14,203 bases of DNA from an uncultured Planctomycetaceae bacterium (GTDB lineage: Bacteria > Planctomycetota > Planctomycetia > Pirellulales > Pirellulaceae): positions 1 through 14,203 of the forward strand of contig CAIYOB010000014.1 in NCBI GenBank assembly GCA_903927685.1, in the 5' to 3' direction. This document shows, piece by piece, positions 7,833-14,203 of the stretch (position 1 is the first letter of the stretch; each line of letters opens with the position of its first letter). The notes beneath the pieces were generated by a model. It was not told where the DNA came from, made no database searches, and saw only the letters and a program-made list of their open reading frames with translations. The position numbers and the translations under genes are program-made.

Positions 7833-9266
7833 TTACCCTTCCTCGACCACCTTCAAGTTCATCAACCGGGCCAGGTGGCCGATGCTGTCCATGTGGTCGC
7901 CGTAGACCACCACGCGGTGTAGCAGCGTCATGGCGTCTTCGGTCTCCAGGACGCTGCTCCAATTGACGGCCATCTTGGCTGCGTCGCGGACTTCGGTGAC
8001 GATCTGCGTGCGGCAGGCGTGTACCGATTTCTCCGGCACTTCGATGATCTTGCCCGTCGAGGCGAGGATCGTGTCCAGGTTGACGAACTTGGTCCGCGTG
8101 ACGGTCTGGCCCAGGCGGTACCGGACTTCGGGGACGCAGCCGCTGCCGCCGACCTCGGAATGCCCGCGCAGCAGGTACGGCGCCGGCTGGCCGCTGGGGC
8201 CGTCCATCTGCAGCGGGGCGGTGCAGTGAGCGGTCCAGAGCGCGTTCCGCGACGTATCAAACGTGGCGTTGCCCTGGAACCCGGGCTGATCGAGGGCGTA
8301 CTGAAACAGGAGCATGGTCAGCAGCGAGTCCATATCGCCTTCGCAGGCCGCCGGGATACCGCAATCGCGCAGGCGGGTAAAGCCCAGGCAGGGGAACCCC
8401 TTGGGCAGCCAACCCATGCAGGTGCCGATGGCGAGTCCCTGGGCCTGTTGGTCCTTCATCAGGTTCTGCAGGGCAATGCTGATCCGGGCCGCCTTGAGGA
8501 TATCCTCCTCGGTCGACTCGAAGATCGCCTTCGCCCCTTGGGTCCAGCGTTGGGCTTCGGCACGCACCGCCTGTTCGTCGGCGGCGGAGATCTGGTCGTC
8601 AAAGGTCTTCTCGGCCACCGCCACGACCTCGGCCCCCAATCGCTTCTTGATCTCGTCCGGCGACTGGGCGGGCGAGGTGCCGCGGGCCGGCGGGAACAAC
8701 AGGATCCGCGTCTGCTGCATCATGGGGATGACTCGCAACAGGCGGAGGGCCCGATCCAGTTCGTTCAGGTCGCTGCTGGGCAGCAGCGTGACCGGATGCC
8801 CCTGGCGCTGCCAACGGTGCGGATACATCCAGTCATGTCCGCTGGCCGGCAGCGAGAAAACAGCCATGGGGTGCTGGCCGTCGAGGATCGGCTGCACGAC
8901 GCCTTTCAAGGCAAAGCAACTGAGGTTGATCGCCAACACCGGCGTGCCTGGCCCCGCTTCCTTCAGCAGCGCGGCGGTCTGCTCGACGCTGGTCGACTGG
9001 CCGATCAGCAGTTCGACATTTCCGAGGTCCTTCTCCGCCTGGGCCAAGCGGGCTTTCATGGCTTCGTAGTGCGGGGGATCGGTATTCCAGCCGCGGTCGG
9101 CGGGTCCGGCAGCTCCTGTGAAAATGACACTGATCCGCGATTTGCCGGGAGGTTTGGGCGTCGTGTCCGTCGTCCAAGCGTGCGTCCACGCCGTGCCGGC
9201 CAGCAGCAAACCACCCGCCGCGACTCCTGTCCCCAAGAACTGTCGCCTGGTGCAGTGCTCACACAT
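7833..9266 (-). CDS. Tat-exported L-fucose/L-arabinose-isomerase-like protein
   Basis: I start this 477-residue protein at ATG 9264-9266 because GAGGAGGG precedes it by about 8 bases and the product begins with a twin-arginine signal: CTRRQFLGTG at 5-14, then a hydrophobic stretch to AGTAWTHA at about 30. The C-terminal half resembles the L-fucose isomerase fold. DCGIPAACEGDMDSLLTMLL lies at 301-320, GNATFDTSRNALWTAHCTAP at 332-351, and a closing VVVYGDH at 452-458 recalls the 'hxxhYGD' end of this superfamily. E309 and D337 are the likely metal ligands by position (inference); a histidine such as H347 or H458 may complete the site. The family interconverts aldoses and ketoses, normally in the cytosol, so export is unusual. 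It is convergent with the alginate lyase and divergent from another Tat-exported enzyme. The fold assignment is moderately firm; the substrate is unknown. Confidence 0.78.
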   Translation of the reverse strand: MCEHCTRRQFLGTGVAAGGLLLAGTAWTHAWTTDTTPKPPGKSRISVIFTGAAGPADRGWNTDPPHYEAMKARLAQAEKDLGNVELLIGQSTSVEQTAALLKEAGPGTPVLAINLSCFALKGVVQPILDGQHPMAVFSLPASGHDWMYPHRWQRQGHPVTLLPSSDLNELDRALRLLRVIPMMQQTRILLFPPARGTSPAQSPDEIKKRLGAEVVAVAEKTFDDQISAADEQAVRAEAQRWTQGAKAIFESTEEDILKAARISIALQNLMKDQQAQGLAIGTCMGWLPKGFPCLGFTRLRDCGIPAACEGDMDSLLTMLLFQYALDQPGFQGNATFDTSRNALWTAHCTAPLQMDGPSGQPAPYLLRGHSEVGGSGCVPEVRYRLGQTVTRTKFVNLDTILASTGKIIEVPEKSVHACRTQIVTEVRDAAKMAVNWSSVLETEDAMTLLHRVVVYGDHMDSIGHLARLMNLKVVEEG

Positions 9267-9538
9267 CGCAATACCCTCCTCGAAAATGCCTGAGATTGAA
9301 GGACCGGAAACCGCTCTTCGAGCGAACTGTATCCGGAAAGCTGGAACTTCAGTAAAGGGGAAACTCGTGCAAGCTGCAAGCACCGCATCGCAGAAATCGA
9401 AGGATTCGCCGCTGTGCCGAGATTCGATAGAGCGTCCGCCTGCTGATCATGGCCCGTCAGGCCAGAGCCCCGCCCGCTTGCTCCAGGCGGAGGTCCCGCA
9501 GATATTGGTGTGCTGACCTGCGAAACGTAGGAGCTGCT

Positions 9539-9562
9539 CGAAGGAGATCCGAAGGAGATCCG
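9539..9562 (+). repeat. duplicated Shine-Dalgarno segment before the oxidoreductase gene
   Basis: CGAAGGAGATC is repeated in tandem at 9539-9549 and 9550-9560, followed by CG of a third unit. Each unit contains AAGGAG. The second (9552-9557) is 8 bases from the ATG at 9566 and is the functional ribosome site. The first is 19 bases away and could act as a standby site. The rest of the 299-base divergent gap holds a small CGCTC-TTC-GAGCG hairpin near 9312-9324 and no convincing promoter. Confidence 0.8.
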
Positions 9563-9565
9563 TGC

Positions 9566-11029
9566 ATGAATCCTCAATCCGGCCTCAAGCTGACACGACG
9601 CAGTTTCTTCGGAGCGGCTGCGGTTGGCGCGACGGCCACGGCCGGTGTGGCGGCCGGGGAACCGCGTCCGGAGCAGCTGGAGTATCGCTGCCAAGCCCCC
9701 GTGGTCGGCGTCTATGACGTCGTGGTCTGCGGCGGCGGGCCGGCGGGCATCGCTGCCGCACTGGCCGCACGCCGGGCCGGCTTGACCGTGCTGTTGGTCG
9801 AGGGCCAGGGGCAACTCGGCGGCATGGGGATCTCGGCCCTGGTTTCCCACTGGCTGGGCGGCCGCACCAGCGACTGCCGACAGTGGGTGGTCGGAGGCAT
9901 CTTCCGCAGCCTGGCCGAAGGCGCGGCCGAGCGCGGCATCGCGCTGATTCCGCAGCCCACCGGCGCGAAGTATCAGCCGCACGGCTGGCTGGGCGGCCAA
10001 TTGACCGCCGGCATCCCGTTCGACCCCTACCGAATGGCGGCGTACCTCGACGAGCGGATGATCGAAGCCGGCGTCGAAGTCCGGCTGCTGACGCACGTTG
10101 TCGACACCACGGTCGAGTCGGAGCGGATCACCCACGTCCTGCTGTTCAACAAGAGCGGGCTGACGGCGGTCCAGGCCCGGACGGTGGTGGACGCCACCGG
10201 CGATGCCGACGTGGCCGCGCGCAGCGGTTGCGAGGTGGTCCAGGGCCGCGACGAGGACGGACTCATGGCGCCGGCCACGCTGATCTTCCACGTCAGCCAC
10301 GTGGACCAGGACACCCTGGCTGCGGCGATCGAACGCCTCGACTCGCCGCGATTCAAGGAACAGATCGCGGCCCTGCGCGCCACGGGCGAGTGGACGTTTC
10401 CCTACGAGATCTTCATCAGCGTCCAACTGGAGGAACGCGGCACCCTGATGATCAACACCATCCGCCTGGTCGGCATCAATGGCACCGACGGTGCGTCGGT
10501 CAGTGAAGGGCTGGTCCGCGGCCGACGGGAAGTGCAGGAACTGTTGGCCCTGATGCGCCAGCACTTTCCCGGTTTCGCCCAGGCGCGGCTGAAAGCGGTG
10601 GCGCCGCTGTTGGGCGTGCGCGAGACGCGCCGCATCCGAGGCGCGGCGACGCTGAGTCTGGAGGCCGTGGCGGCGGGCCAGGCGGTGGCCGACACCATCG
10701 GCTTCTCGGCCTACGGTTGGGACCTGCCGGATCCGAAACGTCCGAGCGACAACCCGGGCCACGGGCGCAAGCCGCCGGTCGTGCCGATTCCCTATCGGAC
10801 CCTCGTGCCGCGCGGGGTCACCAACCTGATCTGTCCGGGCCGCGCGCTCAGCGTCGAGCGGCCGCTGCTCGGCCCCCTCCGGGTCATGGCCCCATGCATG
10901 GCGATGGGCGAAGCCGCCGGCCAGGCGGCGCGGCAGGCCGTTGGCGAAGGCCGTGCGTTTGCGGAGGTGGACACCGTCCGCCTGCGCCGGGAGTTGGCCG
11001 AGAACCGTGCCGTCGTCGAGTGGACCTGA
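9566..11029 (+). CDS. Tat-exported FAD-dependent oxidoreductase (FAD_oxidored family)
   Basis: The 487-residue protein begins at ATG 9566, behind AAGGAG with 8-base spacing. A twin-arginine signal follows at once: LTRRSFFGAAAVGATATAG at 9-27. The dinucleotide-binding motif is VVVCGGGPAGIAAALAARRAG at 52-72 (glycines 56-58 and 61), with acidic E79 at the end of the second strand. Further family marks are DATGDADVAA at 209-218, LGVRETRRI at 349-357 and the FAD-contacting C-terminal segment RVMAPCMAMGEAAGQAA at 439-455. Such proteins are abundant in Planctomycetes and related groups and oxidise unknown carbohydrates or organic acids; the electron acceptor is not known. It is divergent from the isomerase-like gene and lies 119 bases upstream of the serine-dehydratase gene on the same strand, so co-transcription is possible. 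The fold is firm; the substrate is unknown. Confidence 0.88.
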   Translation: MNPQSGLKLTRRSFFGAAAVGATATAGVAAGEPRPEQLEYRCQAPVVGVYDVVVCGGGPAGIAAALAARRAGLTVLLVEGQGQLGGMGISALVSHWLGGRTSDCRQWVVGGIFRSLAEGAAERGIALIPQPTGAKYQPHGWLGGQLTAGIPFDPYRMAAYLDERMIEAGVEVRLLTHVVDTTVESERITHVLLFNKSGLTAVQARTVVDATGDADVAARSGCEVVQGRDEDGLMAPATLIFHVSHVDQDTLAAAIERLDSPRFKEQIAALRATGEWTFPYEIFISVQLEERGTLMINTIRLVGINGTDGASVSEGLVRGRREVQELLALMRQHFPGFAQARLKAVAPLLGVRETRRIRGAATLSLEAVAAGQAVADTIGFSAYGWDLPDPKRPSDNPGHGRKPPVVPIPYRTLVPRGVTNLICPGRALSVERPLLGPLRVMAPCMAMGEAAGQAARQAVGEGRAFAEVDTVRLRRELAENRAVVEWT

Positions 11030-11148
11030 ATCAGCGTCGTCCCGCCGTTGCCCGGCACGGCCGCCACCGGCATACTGGTAACGCGTACGAGAGCCAACCC
11101 CAGGTCACCAGCGGAGCGGCACGCGGAACTCGCGGCGCCTCGATCCCC

Positions 11149-12732
11149 ATGAGAACCGTCAGCATCTTCAATCACGTGCTGGGCCCCGTGATGCGCGGCC
11201 CATCCAGTTCACACACAGCGGGCGCGTACCACATCGGCTGCATGGCCCGCACGCTGCTGGGCAGCCAACCGCAGCGCGCGGTGCTGGCTTTCGACCCGGC
11301 GGGCTCGTACGCGGCGACGTACGCCCCACAGGGCGCCGACCGCGGATTTGCGATGGGGCTGATGAACAAGCCGCTGACGGATGAGACCTTCTTCACCGCG
11401 CTGGCCGACGCGCCGCGCGCGGGGCTGGAGTTGCAGTTCCAAGTCCGCCCGCTGGCCGGCGCGGACCATCCCAACACGGTCGAACTGGAACTCACGGCCG
11501 CGGACGGCGGACGACTGAGCCTGGTCGCCCGCTCGATCGGCGGTGGCGAGGTGGAGATCACCCGCGTGCAGGGCCGTCCTGTTCTGTTCAACGGTGCCGC
11601 TTACGAGTCGCTGGTCGAGGTCTCTGCCAGCCAGGCTGGGGCAGCGCGCACGCTGCTGACGAGCGACGGCCAGGCGTTGGCCGAACCCGTCGGCGTGGCG
11701 GGCGCCGACCGCGTTCGCTGGACGGTGCGGCGCCAGGCCGCCCTGCCTGCGACCTTCCGGGACGACTTGCGGTCCGTGGACCGCGACGCCCGGGTCTGGG
11801 AATCCGCGCCGGTCTACTTTGTGCAACGCGGCCAGCCGCTGTTCTCCAGCGCGGCCCAGTTGGTGCAGATCGCCGAGCGGCAAGGGCTTTCCCTGGGCCG
11901 GTTGGCGTGGGAATACGAAGCTCAATTGCTTGGCATTTCCCCGGCGGACGTGCTGACGGAAATGCTGCGGCGGTACGACGTCATGGTGCAGGCGGTCGAA
12001 CGCGGTCTGGCCCCGGATTTCCGCGGCTTGCAGTTGTTGCCGGCTTGTGCCGGACGGATCTTCCAGGCGGAAGCCGAGGGCCGGCTGTCCGTGCGCAGCC
12101 TGCACACGCGGGCCGCGGCGCGGGCTCTGGCGGTGATGCACACGGACGGCGCGATGGGAGTCGTCTGCGCCGCCCCGACCGGCGGCTCGGCGGGCGTGAT
12201 TCCAGGAACGCTGGTGACCTTGGCCGAGGAGCGGTCCTTGACGCGCGAGCAGATCGCGCTGGCCCTGCTGGCCGCCGGTTCGATCGGCCTGATTCTGGCC
12301 ATCCGCGGCACGTTTGCCGCCGAAGTTGCCGGCTGTCAGGTCGAGATCGGCGCGTCCGGGGCGATGGCGGCGGCGGCGGTTGTGGACGCCGTTGGCGGTA
12401 CCGCGCGCCAGGCGTGCGATGCGGCGGCGATCTGTTTTCAGAACACGATGGGCACCGTCTGCGACCTCCTGCACGGAATGGTCGAGATTCCCTGCCACAC
12501 GCGTAACGGAGCCGCGGCGGCCAGCGCCTTTGTCAACGCGGACCTCGTGCTCGGCGGCTATCCCAATCTGATCCCGCTCGACGAGACCATCGACGCCGTC
12601 TATGCCGTCGGCCTTGCGATGCCCGCCGAACTGCGCTGCACCTCGCAGGGCGGCTTGGCCATCACGCCTTCGGCCCAAGCGTTAAAGCCGGGCTGCTGCT
12701 GCCAGCGGCCACTTACAGACTTACGCCGGTAG
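11149..12732 (+). CDS. sdaA: iron-sulfur L-serine ammonia-lyase, fused beta-alpha form
   Basis: The 527-residue cytosolic protein should deaminate L-serine, or a related hydroxy amino acid, to pyruvate and ammonia with a [4Fe-4S] cluster. The beta domain comes first, with SIFNHVLGPVMRGPSSSHTAG at 5-25, and the alpha domain follows from about 228. APTGGSAGVIPGTL lies at 342-355. The three cluster cysteines C396 (AGCQ), C438 (TVCD) and C449 (IPCHTRN) keep the exact +42 and +11 spacing of characterised enzymes. The usual CDPVAG after the second cysteine reads CDLLHG here, a sign of divergence. ATG 11149 is four codons before the conserved start, but no Shine-Dalgarno sequence is visible. The tail KPGCCCQRPLTDLRR (513-527) is not typical; family proteins usually end soon after the TP motif at 507-508. 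It may be a fourth cluster ligand or sequence picked up at a rearrangement junction. Confidence 0.88.
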   Translation: MRTVSIFNHVLGPVMRGPSSSHTAGAYHIGCMARTLLGSQPQRAVLAFDPAGSYAATYAPQGADRGFAMGLMNKPLTDETFFTALADAPRAGLELQFQVRPLAGADHPNTVELELTAADGGRLSLVARSIGGGEVEITRVQGRPVLFNGAAYESLVEVSASQAGAARTLLTSDGQALAEPVGVAGADRVRWTVRRQAALPATFRDDLRSVDRDARVWESAPVYFVQRGQPLFSSAAQLVQIAERQGLSLGRLAWEYEAQLLGISPADVLTEMLRRYDVMVQAVERGLAPDFRGLQLLPACAGRIFQAEAEGRLSVRSLHTRAAARALAVMHTDGAMGVVCAAPTGGSAGVIPGTLVTLAEERSLTREQIALALLAAGSIGLILAIRGTFAAEVAGCQVEIGASGAMAAAAVVDAVGGTARQACDAAAICFQNTMGTVCDLLHGMVEIPCHTRNGAAAASAFVNADLVLGGYPNLIPLDETIDAVYAVGLAMPAELRCTSQGGLAITPSAQALKPGCCCQRPLTDLRR

Positions 12733-12798
12733 CGCGGCGTGACCTCGGCTGGCGTGGGGCCTTCTTTCAATCGACGAAGTCGCGAAGATTCCAACCGC

Positions 12799-13092
12799 CT
12801 ACCAGACTGCTGCGGAACATGGCGATTCCCAAGCCTGGACCGAGTTGTCGCCGGTCCCCAGCAGGTCCAGGTCACGAGTCGGTCGGTGCGGATGATCGCC
12901 CCACAACTGGAAGAGCATCGCGCCCTTGAGCACGAACACGTTTCGGTGCTCGGATCGGCTTAGGCGGTACAGCAGCCGTTCCAGGGCATATCGTGTGAGG
13001 ACGAGTTGAAAGTCCTCATTCCGAGCCCGCGCCAGATTCATCAGTCGTTGACGCACTGACGCCGCCAAGTTGCGGGGCTTTTCCTTGTTCAT
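12799..13092 (-). pseudogene. abiEii: AbiEii-type toxin, truncated nucleotidyltransferase
   Basis: Only 97 codons remain of a family normally around 250-300 residues. Intact AbiEii proteins are GTP-binding nucleotidyltransferase toxins that block growth during phage infection. Present here are the N-terminal helices (SVRQRLMNLARARNEDFQLV) and the first nucleotidyltransferase motif, FVLKGAMLFQLW, with the DxD of TRDLDLLG. After GTGDNSV the reading turns into unrelated sequence (QAWESPCSAAVW) and stops. The later catalytic motifs (KxxxDR-like and DxxD-like) are missing, and none appears in the other frames down to the serine-dehydratase stop. The start ATG overlaps the abiEi stop as ATGA (13089-13092), the usual arrangement of this pair. 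The toxin should be inactive. Confidence 0.8.
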
Positions 13093-13721
13093 GTCAGCGA
13101 CTCCAGGTAGGGCCGCATGACGTTGGCCACTCGGCAGATCTTGGCTGCTTGCCACAGTTCGTCCATCGTAGCCCGACGCTTCTTCCAGCAGTCCCGCAGG
13201 GCCTCCAGAGCCACGTCCCGGCCGATCTTGTTCCGGTACTTGAAGCAGTCGGCCACAGTTTTCGCTGGACTGTACACGCTCACCGTCACGCCTTCGACAG
13301 GATGGTGTTCGACCGCTTCTTCGAGGGCTACACCGGAGAACCGCACGATCCTCAGCGGCGGGTAGTCCACTTTGGGCAGCCGAGCCTTTTCGCCGATGGC
13401 CAGCCAGACCTGGAACGGGGCCTGGGTGGACAGATCATGGAATTGCAGCGACGAAAGCAGGCAAACCACGCCGTGCGGGACCCTCTTTGCGGCCTCAGCC
13501 AGGCTGTGGTTGGGCGTCGGCTTCAATCCTGATGCCACGTAGATTCCGCGGCCTGGTCGTTCCAGCAGGCCCTCGGCCAGTAGCCGTTGCAGGTACTCGC
13601 GCGGAATGCCCTCCGCTTCCAGGTCGCGGGGGCGTAGAACCCCGGCTTGCCGCGCCAATGCAAGGACACGGTCCTTCCCTGTCTCAGGCTGCTTCCGGGC
13701 CGTTCCATATTGTCGGGGCAT
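13089..13721 (-). CDS. abiEi: AbiEi antitoxin and autorepressor
   Basis: The 210-residue protein starts at ATG 13719-13721, with GGGAG 8 bases upstream. Residues 15-62 form a winged helix-turn-helix, from DRVLALARQAGVLRPRDLEA to LLERPGRGIYV. Residues 80-170 match the AbiEi C-terminal domain, with QFHDLSTQAPFQVWLAI and SPAKTVADCFKYRNKIGRD as recognisable stretches. In characterised AbiE systems this protein neutralises the toxin and represses its own promoter by binding inverted repeats (established knowledge). Both a good promoter and an inverted repeat are seen just upstream. The length is normal and no damage is visible, so the antitoxin appears intact although its toxin gene is broken. It may survive only as a regulator. 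Confidence 0.9.
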   Translation of the reverse strand: MPRQYGTARKQPETGKDRVLALARQAGVLRPRDLEAEGIPREYLQRLLAEGLLERPGRGIYVASGLKPTPNHSLAEAAKRVPHGVVCLLSSLQFHDLSTQAPFQVWLAIGEKARLPKVDYPPLRIVRFSGVALEEAVEHHPVEGVTVSVYSPAKTVADCFKYRNKIGRDVALEALRDCWKKRRATMDELWQAAKICRVANVMRPYLESLT

Positions 13722-13739
13722 ATCTTTATCTCCCGACAA
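13710..13739. promoter_or_regulatory. inverted repeat, candidate AbiEi operator
   Basis: TTGTCGGG (13710-13717) and CCCGACAA (13732-13739) form a perfect 8-bp inverted repeat with 14 bases between. One arm abuts the -10 box and covers the predicted start of transcription; the other lies within codons 2-4 of abiEi. The ribosome site and ATG lie in between. AbiEi proteins are known to bind inverted repeats in their own promoter, so this is the natural autoregulatory site. Confidence 0.68.
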
Positions 13740-13768
13740 ATTGTAACAGGCTGGATGTACCAAGTCAA
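13740..13768 (-). promoter_or_regulatory. strong sigma-70-like promoter of abiE
   Basis: On the minus strand TTGACT (13763-13768) and TACAAT (13740-13745) each match consensus at 5 of 6 bases and are exactly 17 bases apart. Transcription would start near 13733, leaving a leader of only about a dozen bases that begins at the ribosome site. This is the best promoter match seen in the window. Confidence 0.75.
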
Positions 13769-13877
13769 AGCCGATTTGCGCAGCCGTGCTCACGTCCTCG
13801 ACAGCACGCACTTTCCCGATCGCCTGTTGGCCGACTGCCTGAAATGCCGTATTCTGGGACCGGTGAATGAGGCGACC

Positions 13878-14129
13878 ATGAAGGCCAGCGCGCACAGGAA
13901 GGAGCAACAGATCGAGGAAGAGCGAAGACGCAGGGAGGAGCAGGAGCGGGAGCGACAGCGGCAAGAGCAGGCCCGATTGTTGGCTGAGAAACGTCAACGG
14001 TTCAAGGCAGAACGCGCCCGCGTGGACTCGCTGTTGCAGCAGGTCAGGAACTGGAAACACAGCCAGGAACTGCGCGACTACATCGAGGCGAAGCGAGAAA
14101 AACCTCCCCGTGCACAACCCTTTTCGTAA
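13878..14129 (+). CDS. small charged coiled-coil protein, possibly a C-terminal remnant
   Basis: The 83-residue product starts at ATG 13878, with TGAGGCG about 6 bases upstream. Residues 8-45 are an almost continuous Glu/Arg/Gln helix (EEERRRREEQERERQRQ), a likely coiled coil or single alpha-helix. The end, VDSLLQQVRNWKHSQELRDYIEAKRE, resembles the closing segment (Trp...LRxYI) of longer bacterial hypothetical proteins that also carry an EEERRR stretch before it. The frame is open upstream to 13647 but overlaps abiEi and has no protein-like N-terminal domain. It is therefore either a short free-standing gene or the last part of a larger gene whose front was lost. Function is unknown. Confidence 0.5.
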   Translation: MKASAHRKEQQIEEERRRREEQERERQRQEQARLLAEKRQRFKAERARVDSLLQQVRNWKHSQELRDYIEAKREKPPRAQPFS

Positions 14130-14203
14130 CCATTCTCTGTTTTCGCGATGACGGAAACCCCTCACGCACAGGGACTTGCCGAGTTTCGTTGCTTTCGCCC
14201 CCC

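Noticed and set aside
6631..7962. 443-codon minus-strand frame opposite the alginate lyase
   Set aside because: The plus strand has a signal peptide, ribosome site and family motifs; the antisense frame has none.
9056..10762. 568-codon minus-strand frame opposite the FAD oxidoreductase
   Set aside because: It crosses the divergent intergenic region and mirrors a convincing Rossmann-fold protein.
11209..12678. 489-codon minus-strand frame opposite the serine dehydratase
   Set aside because: Composition is Arg/Gly/Ala/Gln-rich without motifs; the plus strand has exact Fe-S cysteine spacing.
13709..13740. Inverted repeat as an mRNA hairpin hiding the abiEi ribosome site
   Set aside because: The predicted transcript begins inside the first arm, so the full stem would not form in RNA; a DNA operator fits better.
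13722..14165. N-terminal extension of AbiEi to an upstream start
   Set aside because: The extension is antisense to the coiled-coil frame, has Leu/Ser low-complexity sequence, and lies upstream of the strong promoter; ATG 13721 has a good ribosome site.
14148..14203. Possible start of a plus-strand gene (MTETPHAQGLAEF) running off the right edge
   Set aside because: Only 18 codons are visible and there is no Shine-Dalgarno sequence; it cannot be supported from this window.

Overview
The window is about 14.2 kb of GC-rich bacterial DNA. Closely packed secreted polysaccharide-degrading enzymes, a GH9 enzyme with extra N-terminal domains, and Tat signals on enzymes that are usually cytosolic suggest a member of the Planctomycetes or a neighbouring PVC-group lineage. 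This assignment rests on gene style and is an inference; the window holds no rRNA or other marker gene.

Left block (1-6200, minus strand): a LacI-family regulator, a tandem parallel beta-helix protein, a GH9 glycosidase and the first part of an agarase-like glycosidase form one operon. The genes overlap by 11 and 4 bases or are separated by 25 bases. A 16-bp near-perfect palindrome with a central CG lies between a candidate promoter and the lacI start, so the regulator probably controls itself and the enzyme genes behind it. The fourth gene runs off the left edge and is broken by a frameshift, probably with an internal deletion.

Middle block (6200-12732): a secreted alginate-lyase-family enzyme (plus) converges on a Tat-exported protein with an L-fucose-isomerase-like C-terminal half (minus). 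A strong hairpin lies between them. Divergent from the isomerase-like gene is a Tat-exported FAD-dependent oxidoreductase, followed by a fused beta-alpha iron-sulfur L-serine dehydratase. The block looks like uptake and catabolism of polysaccharide-derived sugars or acids, but the substrate cannot be read from the sequence.

Right block (12733-14203): remains of an AbiE toxin-antitoxin system (minus). The AbiEi antitoxin/repressor is intact, with a very good promoter and an 8-bp inverted repeat spanning the start site. The AbiEii nucleotidyltransferase keeps only its first third. A short charged coiled-coil protein is divergent from abiEi. The unusual tail of the serine dehydratase and the broken toxin face each other, which suggests a rearrangement junction near 12690-12840.

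I found no complete new defence or mobile system, no CRISPR array, no tRNA and no insertion sequence. The most interesting items are the exported isomerase-like protein, the LacI operator over a CAZyme operon, the damaged agarase-like gene and the decaying AbiE locus.
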